Part shown: positions 56,447-64,000 of the stretch, in pieces
Layout: every line of letters begins with the position of its first letter
How positions within the stretch are numbered: the stretch's first letter is position 1
DNA from: Girardinichthys multiradiatus
Lineage: Eukaryota; Chordata; Actinopteri; Cyprinodontiformes; Goodeidae
Reading direction: 5' to 3'
Length of the DNA: 64,000 nt
NCBI RefSeq assembly: GCF_021462225.1
Contig: NC_061794.1
Span: 49,839,034-49,903,033, forward strand
Made by a program: the position numbers and the translations under genes
The notes under the pieces: model-generated
Seen by the model: only the letters and a program-made list of their open reading frames with translations
What the model was told of the DNA's origin: nothing
Databases searched by the model: none

Positions 56447-57650
56447 CAGAATCAGCTTTACTGACAAGTTTGTGCACATAAAGAATTTGACTCAGGAAGT
56501 TCAGTGTCTGCTGGACCTTCTTCTGAACATTGTCTATGTGTGAGGACCATCTCAGCTCCAGAAAAATGGTGGTTCCTAGCAACCGGAAGTGGTCCAAATC
56601 AGACACAATGTTGTTGAGGATGGTGAGGGGGGGTAAATGGGGCTGGTGTTTTGTGAAAGTCCACCATCATTTCCACAGTCTAGAGTGGGTTAAGTTCCAG
56701 GTGGTTCTGACCACACCACTGTACCAACCAATCCACCTACTTTCTGTATTCAGACTCTTCACTGTCCTGGATCAGTCCAATGATGGTTGTGTCATCTGCA
56801 ACCTTCAGGAGTTTCACAGATGGGTCCACTGAGGTCCAGTCATTAGTGTAGAGGGAAAAGAGGAGTGGGAAGAGAACACACCCCTGGAGGGCACCGGTTC
56901 TGATGGTTCTTGTGTGGGAGAAAATGATCCCCAGCCTCAGCTGCTGCTGCCAGTCCTTCAGGAAGCTGGTGATCCACTGATGGTTGGAGGCCGGTACCTT
57001 TAGCTGGATGAGCTTCTGGTGGAGGATGTCTGGGTCAATGGTGTTGAAGGCCGAGCTGAAGTCCAAACGGGATCCAGGTGTACATTCCTGGGTGGTTGAG
57101 GTGTTACAGGATGAAAAGTAGTCCCAGGTTGACTGCATCATCTGCTGACCCGTTTGCCCACCAACTGCAGGGGGTCCATCAGGAGGCCTGTGATGTCCTT
57201 CATGTCCTTCAACACCCGTCGTTCAAAGGATTTCATGACCACAGACGTCAGGGCTACAGTCCTGTGATGGTGGGTTTCTTGAGTACGGCGATGATGATGG
57301 AGCGTTTGAAGCAGGAGGGAACCTCACACAGCTCCAGTGACTTGTTGAAGATCTCGGTGAAGATGGGGCCAGTTGGTTGGCGCAGGCTCTCAGGCATGAT
57401 GGGGAGACATCATCAGGTCCTGAGGCCTTCCTTGTTTTTAGGCGCTGAAAGAGCCTGTTCACATCTTCCTCTGAGATCCTAAGTGCAGGCAGAGGGTCTG
57501 AAGGTAGCGGGGTGGTTGGTGTACAGCAAGAATTAGTGTCTGAATGTGGAGGAGTTGGGTTGAGGTATGAACTGCTGCTTTTCATACCTGCATGACATCC
57601 CATGGGGATGTGCATGCTGGTATTACTTATAGATGAGCTTTCACACACAG
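56446..57650 (-). mobile_element. Rex1-like LINE copy, 5' truncated
   Basis: Minus strand. The 3' end at 56446 has CAGAATCAGCTTTACTGACA, the complement of the TGATTC-type tail. 56737-57141 holds the RT palm with LDFSSAFNTIDPDILHQKL, GCVLFPLLFSLYTNDW and LLKVADDTTIIGLI (VADD in place of FADD). 57223-57648 holds the region before it (EEDVNRLFQRLKTRKASGPD), in another phase. Frameshifts occur near 57225 and 57130 and the thumb is broken. Inserted into the older LINE. Confidence 0.8.
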
Positions 57651-58625
57651 ACCAAAATGATAAAGTTTGAGTGCTAATGTTTTCCCTTTTCTTAGGATAG
57701 GATAATAATCCTCAATGACCTACAGTTTGACAAAGTTTATTGCATTGGGTTGATTGTGGTACATACTGTAACAGGAGCGATTAAATTGCTGCAGCCACAC
57801 TTAGATTCAGGGTTGGACACCTGCTATTTATTACACACTATCAGACACCAGAATGGTGACACATTGTCTACTGATAAGGTTGAAAACAGCATTGCTGACA
57901 CAATACGTGGTGGAGCAGAGATTTTGTTTTTCAAATTTGGTATTCACAGTTTAATCAAACTTTTATGTGGCCAATGTCTATCTGTTTTATCTGTTCGTTT
58001 ATGTGGAATGAATGACTGTTTCATGCTAATTAAAAATACTTGTGGCGTGATGAAATTAATTTTTCATTGTTTCCTGATCTCAGACTAATTGGGATTTTGA
58101 GTGTTTCAGGTCTGAAGAGCAGCCCATGGACCGCCTGCTTGAACGGTAAAAACATTTCAAACTGTGTGATGCCCAACATTATTTATTAAATAAGGAATTG
58201 TCTTTAGGCCAACTAAGGATTATCACAATAAAAGCAGGTCTGATCCTCAACAGTATCATAATAACATTAGGTCAGCTCTTTATCGTAAAACAAAAGGAAG
58301 TCCAGACAGGGACAATTTTTCTCCTCAAAACAGGATTTTGATTAAAAGAGGTTTAGACATTTTCCAGTCAGGTTCAAAATGATCAAATTAGACTCAAATT
58401 CAACACAAATGAAACACATGCTTTAACAGAATTACTGGACAGGGTTATTATAGTTAAAATCATATATTTATAAAACTGACAAAGAAAAAACTAAGGTTCT
58501 AAGATATATGCCCTTAATTTTAGTGTTGATCGGTTTTATTAAACCTTGTAAACTGGTGTGGAAAGGGGAACCAGATTTTGAAAATGATATCTAGGGTTGA
58601 GATTTAATACTTACATTCACAATTT
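57651..58625. other. no gene recognised
   Basis: May include the continuation of the old LINE just after the Rex1-like copy, but no clear protein similarity. A 112-codon frame at 57750-58088 shows no known domain. Confidence 0.4.
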
Positions 58626-58637
58626 ATTGGATAAGAT

Positions 58638-58745
58638 ACTCAATTCAATTCAATTCAGTTTATTTCTATAGCACCAATTCACAACACATGTTGTCTTCAA
58701 GGCTCTTCACAACAGTCAGGTTCATACATTCAAATTACTCTGACC
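58638..58745 (-). mobile_element. L2-type LINE 3' tail fragment
   Basis: CAATTCAATTCAATTCAGTT then TATTTCTATAGCACCAATTC and CACAACACATGTTGTCTTCA is the reverse complement of the tail seen at 38330-38410. Last 110 bp only. Confidence 0.75.
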
Positions 58746-59875
58746 ATTTTTGAATCCTGCACCTAAAAAGAGATATGAAAGACAATAAAATAATAGCAAC
58801 TAATAAAACCTAGTTACCCCACTCTTAAATGGACTAACTGCATTAGGAAAATGCAGATACAATGAAATAAAGCTAAAGCTGAATAAAAACATCCATCCAG
58901 AGTCTTTATAGTCTTGCAGATGGATAAAACACGAGGTGTTATGAAACTAGATGATTAACAAATATTTCTGGCCCGTAAGAAATATTTGTAGGAAGCACAT
59001 TTCAAGGGCAACCCCTTGAATATCAACAACTTTAATACAAATCATGCGTTTTAACACAAAACACACCCACAACCTCACAATCACGCACAGTACACTGCAT
59101 GGTACTTTAAGACACAAAATAAGGCAATACATACTGATACAGAGAACTATGCATGTCCCTGTCAGGATTCAGTCCAGAATAAATTAATCTTTGTTCTTAT
59201 TGAAAGCAAGAGCAGGATGTTTTACAAGAAGCAACTAAAGACAACTTGTATGGAGTACATGAAAGAGGGAGGTAAATTATTCCAAGCTGACACTTTAAAC
59301 TGAAATGCACAAAGTGAAATTTTGTTCATAAATTACTCTTGCAAAAAACAAAAGGTAACTGATCAGTATTTCTCAGGCTATATTCTGATATAAATGGGAA
59401 TTAAATATTGTTTTCAGTACGGCAAAAAATTAAAATAGATACATGTAAAAGTAAATAACAGCCAAATGAAGTTTTCTTCTGATATGAAGAGCTAACTACT
59501 TTAATGAATCTAGATAAGGCAGTGATGAGTCCTAAATAGACGCGTCAAAAATAAATCTAAAGAGCATATTATATACAGCATTGAGAGGATGAAGCTTTTG
59601 TACTGACATAAAACAACATATCTGTGTGTTATAGAATTTGCAGCATCAGTTGTGTAAAAACGTCTTTATGAACTGGAAGGGAAAAACATCCTACAGAATA
59701 ATAATGTGACGATTTTAAGGCAACAAGCTTACAGATGACATTAAAATTTAGGATTTCAGCACAACCAGTTAGCCTTTATCTTTGTCCAAATCCAAACGTT
59801 GGGTTTTTCAGAAAGTTCATAATAAATAATTAGTGATGAAATTAGCTACACTTTCACCCCTTCAAGACATACAGA
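58746..59875. other. AT-rich sequence, nothing recognised
   Basis: No gene or repeat seen. Confidence 0.4.
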
Positions 59876-59879
59876 CAGG

Positions 59880-61190
59880 AGGACAACTGCTGTTAACTCT
59901 ATAGTTTCAATATGAATACATCAACCAGTGCCTTCTGACCAGATTAAAAATAATGTCATATATTTAAGACTTGGCTTTTCACCGGAGGCGGTAGGTGCAT
60001 TAAATGATACATTTGATTTAATTGATGGCATGAAAAACAATTGCACAGACTATTTATGCATAAACAAGTTAATTGTGACAGACTTAAATATGAATTCATT
60101 TTTCAACTTTTACTACTTGATGCCGCCAGAGGGTGACAAGATGCCACTGATAGAATAACCTTTTTCCTTTTCTAATGAGAAGGAATCCCTTTAGAGCTAA
60201 TATATCTGCATTCAACATTTTAACATGAATGTCATTAATATTTGACTACTTGCCTGTGGTAATACTGGAACTAACAATGTATATTTATGATTATGTGTTG
60301 TTAAATGAAGAAGGCCGAAAAATACTGGTTTCACTACTTAAGTTTGTGATTTTTTTGTTCCTGTTAAATAGCTGTACTGGGACAGCTGTAAGAGCAAATT
60401 GTCTATTTTCAGACTTTGCAGGTCACAATAATCAAGACTTAATGATTTCTCTGGGAAGGTTGATGAAGAGTCGTCCCACTATATTGCCTGATGATGTGAG
60501 TGATAACTCTAAACATATCATTTTCTCCTAGGTGAAGAAGGCCTGAAAAGGTGGCTGGCCTGACAAATGGGTCCATTGACACATTATTACTTAGGATCAC
60601 TGGGGCTCTTGAACAGTATGACTGGGAAGACTGGGGTTGGAGGATGAAAACTGTGTTTGAGCAGGTGTGACAGGAATGAATGGAGGCCCAAGGTATGAAT
60701 GATGTGTTGATGTGGGCCACATTAGTGAAAGGTTCATGAATCGAATGGTATGTTTTAATGGTATGATTGTGGTTGTCCAGAATATATGACGATGGCTTTT
60801 ATCTAGTATTGGGGGTAGATTTAACGGGGAAGGACCATAAAGGTCAAATGTAGGTAGATGTAATCACATTATTAACGGGCTTGAAAAGTTGTTTTTCCTG
60901 AAAAACTAGACACCTTCATAGAAAACAATGAAATTATTTTCTGCTGGGGATGATTAAAAAAATTATTGTGGAAATTAATGGTTTGGACATATCTAACACT
61001 GACTAGGGATTAAAGAACTATAAATTATCAAGTGATTGGGCTAAAATAAATATGATTCTGGTTAAAGGTGAGAGGATGAATCTATTAGATTATCCATATA
61101 TAACAGGTGACACTTTCACCGGGTGGGTTGAGAGAGCTGAAAGCAGAATCAGAGAACAATTCACTAAAGGTTTGTGCTGATAAGAACAAG
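59880..61190 (+). other. unassigned coding-like stretch, possibly decayed retroelement gag
   Basis: Two successive forward frames (59928-60158 and 60229-60531) and further broken forward readings to 61185 look protein-like. Examples are CLFSDFAGHNNQDLMISLGR near 60400, LEQYDWEDWGWRMKTVFEQV near 60610, and YITGDTFTGWVERAESRIR near 61100. Tryptophan/aspartate-rich segments followed by WVERAE...RIREQF suggest a decayed gag-type protein, but I cannot name the family. Several stops and frame changes occur. No LTRs were found on either side. The part may also be chance. Confidence 0.3.
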
Positions 61191-61433
61191 ACACGGCTGG
61201 AGGTGCTGCCTTGGTGATGTTTCTATGAGATCATCACCAACTAATCAGAATCAGAATCAGTTTTATTGCTAAGTTCGTACATACAAACAAGGAATTTGAC
61301 TCCAGTACACTTTGCTCTTTGGTTTTGTATTACAGAATATACAAATTTACAATGTACAATATACACATATATAATAGAAAAGGTGCATTTGCAACATCTG
61401 TATGCTGTTGTTCTGTTCTCTATTAAATGTTCA

Positions 61434-61700
61434 TCAGAGAAACAGCCTGGGGGAAGAAACTGTCTCTGTGGCGGCTGGTTTTAGTGAACAGTGCTCTGTA
61501 GCGCCACCTGAAGGTAAAACTCTGTACAGTTTATGTGCAGGGTGTGTGGGGTCTGCAGAGATTTTAGCAGCTCTTTTCCTGACCCTAGACCTGTATAAGT
61601 CCTGGATGGAGGGAAGGTCAGCTCTGATTATTCTCTCTGCAGTCCTGATTATTCGTTGCAGTCTGGACCTGTCCTGTTTTGTGGATGATCCAAACCACAC
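61434..61700 (-). pseudogene. Rex1-like ORF2 C-terminus
   Basis: 88 codons, nearly identical to 25348-25614 (SRLQRIIRTAERIIRADLPS, IQDLYRSRVRKRAAKISAD). Separated from the palm by frame changes near 61710-61840, including a deletion after FRFLGTTISEDL-like sequence. Confidence 0.85.
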
Positions 61701-61842
61701 TGAGATGGATGAAGACAGGACAGACTGAATGATGGCAGTGGAGAAGATGACCAGCAGCTCCTGTGGAAGGTTGAACTTCTTGAGTTGCCTCAGGAAGTAC
61801 AGTCTCTGCTGGACCTTCTCAGGTCCTCAGAGATGGTGGTTC

Positions 61843-62136
61843 CTAGGAACCTGAAGTCTTGAGTGGGTTCAGTTCAAGGTAGTTCTGACTACACCAGTGG
61901 ACCAGCTGATCCACCTGCTGTCTGTATGCAGACTCATCACCATCCTGGATCAGTCCAATGACAGTGGTGTCATCTGTAAACTTAAGGAGTTTCACGGACG
62001 AGTCCGATGAGGTGCAGTCATTTGTGTACAGAGAGAAGAGGAGTGGGGATAGAACACACCCCTGGGGGGCACCAGTACTTATTGATCTGGATCGGGAGAA
62101 GATGCTCCTCAGTCTCACCTGCTGCTGTTGATCCAC
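61843..62136 (-). pseudogene. Rex1-like reverse transcriptase palm, altered box
   Basis: Contains QQQVRLRSIFSRSRSISTGA, PQGCVLSPLLFSLYTNDCTS and LLKFTDDTTVIGLIQDGDE. The catalytic FADD is FTDD here, a change in the second box residue while both aspartates remain. It continues the preceding frame after a short deletion near 62130. It ends with NYLELNPLKT and a stop. Confidence 0.8.
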
Positions 62137-63686
62137 TGACAGGTGGAGGCTGGGACGTTGAGCTGGGTGAGCTTCTGGTGGAGGATGTCTGGTATGATGG
62201 TGTTGAAGGCCGAGCTGAAGTCTACAAACAGGATCCTGGCGTACGTCCCTGGGTGGTCGAGGTGTTGCAGGATGAAGTGTAGACCTAAGTTAACAGCATC
62301 ATCTGCCGACCTGTTTGCTCGGTAAGAAAACTGCAGGGGGTCCAGCAGGGGGCCTGTGATGTCTTTCAGGTGCTTCAACATCAGCCGCTCAAAGGATTTC
62401 ATGACCACAGACGTCAGGACTACAGGCCTGTAGTCATTTAATCCTAGGATGGTGGGTTTCTTGGGAACCAGGATGATGGTGGATCGTTTGAGGCAGGAGG
62501 GGACCTCACATTTCTCCAGTGACTTGTTGAAGATCCTTGTGAAGATCAGAGCGAGTTGATGTGTGCAGGCTTTCAGGCATGATGGGGAGACGTTATCAGG
62601 TCCTCCAGCTTTCTTTGTTTTCATGCGCTGAAAGAGCCTGTTTACATCTTCCTCTGAGATCTTTAGTGCAGGCGGAGGATCTGATGGTGGGGGGTTGGTT
62701 GCTTTATGGGAAGAACTTGTTCCTGAATGGGATGTAGAGGAGATGATTTGAGGTGTGAATGGCTTCTTGTCATGTCTGCAGTAGAAGCCATTCAGATGGT
62801 TGGCCAGGAGACGACTCTGTTCAGGATGGGTGGAGGGGCTCCTATAGGCAGTCAGGTTTCTCAGACCAGTCCATACAGCTGAAGTGTCACCAGTAGAAAG
62901 GCTGTTCTTCAGCTTCTCACTGTAGCTTCTCTTAGCTGCTTTGATCTCCTTTGTTAGTCTGTTCCTGGCCTGCCTGTACCGCGCCCAATCTCCACTGCTG
63001 TGAGCTTCTTCCTTTTCCCTGCGCAGATTCCTGAGGTGTGGAGTAAACCATGGCTTGTTGTTCCCAAAGGTGCAGAAGGTCTTGGTCTGCACACACATGT
63101 CCTCACAGAAACTGATGTATGATGTCACCACATCAGTTAGTTGGTTTAAGTCAGTGGCTGAAGTTTCAAAAACAGTCCAGTCTGTGCATTCAAAGCAGGC
63201 CTGTAGCATCTGCTTTGATTCCTCAGTCCACTTCTTAACAGTGTGAACCTTGGGTTTGGAAGCTCTTAGTCTCTGTCTGTAGGTTGGGATGAGGTGGATT
63301 AGATAATAATCTGAAAAACCCAGAGCAGCCCTGGTAACAGCATGATATGAGTCCTTTAAAGCTGTGTAACAATGGTCCAGTGTGTTTTTATCTCTGGTGG
63401 GACACTTAATATGCTGTCTGTATTTGGGGAGTTCATTGGAGAGGTTTGCTCTGTTAAAATCTCCCAGTATTATGATGAAAGAGTTCGTGTATTTTTTCTC
63501 CAGGTCTGTAATCAGCTCAGCAAGATGTTTTTCAGCAGCAGAAGTGCAGCCATGCGGTGGAAAATATGAGCCGATTATTATAAACGAGGAAAACTCTCTC
63601 GGTGAATAAAACGGTTTACAGATTATGGAAAATGACTCCAGATCAGGACTACATGTTTTTCCAGCACTTTTACGTCTCTGCACCAA
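62115..63686 (-). pseudogene. Rex1-like ORF2: endonuclease, linker and RT start
   Basis: 523 codons. The endonuclease shows SFIIILGDFNRANLSN (GDFN motif), CPTRDKNTLDHCY and GFSDYYLIHLIPTYRQ, where the usual catalytic SDH is SDY, so His is probably lost. A basic linker follows (ARYRQARNRLTKEIKAAKRS), then RT fingers (EEDVNRLFQRMKTKKAGGPD, GLNDYRPVVLTSVVMKSFER) and motif A FVDFSSAFNTIIPD. It ends at CQWINS by a shift in which the FLTDR codons are lost. The upstream frame break near 63690 separates it from the endonuclease N-terminus. Confidence 0.85.
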
Positions 63687-64000
63687 CCTTCATTTATATA
63701 AAAGCAGATTCTGCCTCCTCGTCTCTTCCCCGATAGCTCCACGCTGCGATCCGCTCTGAGCAGCTGGAAGTCCAGCATCAGCAGTTCTCTGCTTCATGTC
63801 TCGGTGAAGCAGAGAACCGCTGATTCACGGAGGTCTGAGTTTTTACCGGTGAGGAGAAGCAGCTCGTCCATCTTGTTGTTTAGAGAGCAGACATTTGCCA
63901 GGTGGATTGAAGGCATTGGTGTACGAAGTCCTGTTTTGCTGAGCTTTACCAGCGCGTTTCTCTCTCCGACGTCTCCGTCCGCGCAGAATCACATAGAGTG

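Larger units (their letters stand above)
61243..64000 (-). mobile_element. Rex1-like LINE, most complete copy, runs off the window
   Basis: Minus strand, 3' end at 61243 with tandem ATCAGA/TCTGAT units (complement of the TGATTC tail), continuing beyond 64000 at the 5' side. The endonuclease start near 63900 carries the same SIHL-type beginning as 5225-5683. The coding part has frame breaks near 63690, 62130 and 61840. The copy at 24605-25820 is a closely related, shorter sister. Confidence 0.88.

Overview
The window is a piece of a teleost fish genome. Two host genes are only partly present, both on the minus strand, and most of the rest is transposon debris. The fish assignment rests on the typical teleost mix of repeats: Rex1-like, L2-like and RTE/Rex3-like LINEs, Tc1-like DNA transposons with TA target duplications, a BEL/Pao LTR element, hAT and other MITEs, a Penelope-like remnant and a tRNA-derived SINE. 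I cannot name the species.

Host genes. The creatine transporter gene slc6a8 supplies coding exon 1 (21524-21857) and exon 2 (4093-4224), with matching splice phases and a 17.3 kb first intron; its later exons lie left of base 1. A CpG-rich, CRE-bearing block at 22690-22800 is its likely promoter. The last coding exon of slc35a2 (UDP-galactose transporter) lies at 51138-51743; its earlier exons were not found and are probably to the right of the window. The two genes run in the same direction, slc35a2 upstream of slc6a8, about 28 kb apart.

Layout. 1-4092: slc6a8 intron 2 with an L2 fragment and a 36-bp minisatellite. 4225-21523: slc6a8 intron 1 with a Tc1 relic carrying a LINE endonuclease piece, a Tc1-like element with a long open transposase, a hAT MITE with 8-bp target duplication, a SINE, an L2 copy, a MITE and an RTE fragment. 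22800-51100: intergenic, with Rex1-like pieces, a BEL/Pao element (27507-34718) nested in an L2 copy, an RTE copy that has lost its reverse transcriptase, and a Tc1-like element nested in a Penelope-like remnant. 51744-64000: an L2 copy with ORF1 ending close to the slc35a2 splice acceptor, an older degenerate LINE cut by a SINE and a Rex1-like copy, an unassigned coding-like stretch, and a Rex1-like copy that runs off the right edge.

No autonomous element is evident. Each larger element shows a lost catalytic box, stop codons, frameshifts or internal deletions. I saw no bacterial, phage or CRISPR features and nothing that I can defend as a new biological system. The most unusual sequence features are two long perfect short-loop foldbacks in slc6a8 intron 1, a frame-preserving minisatellite, and a 1080-codon BEL/Pao frame that stays open although its reverse transcriptase active-site box is missing.
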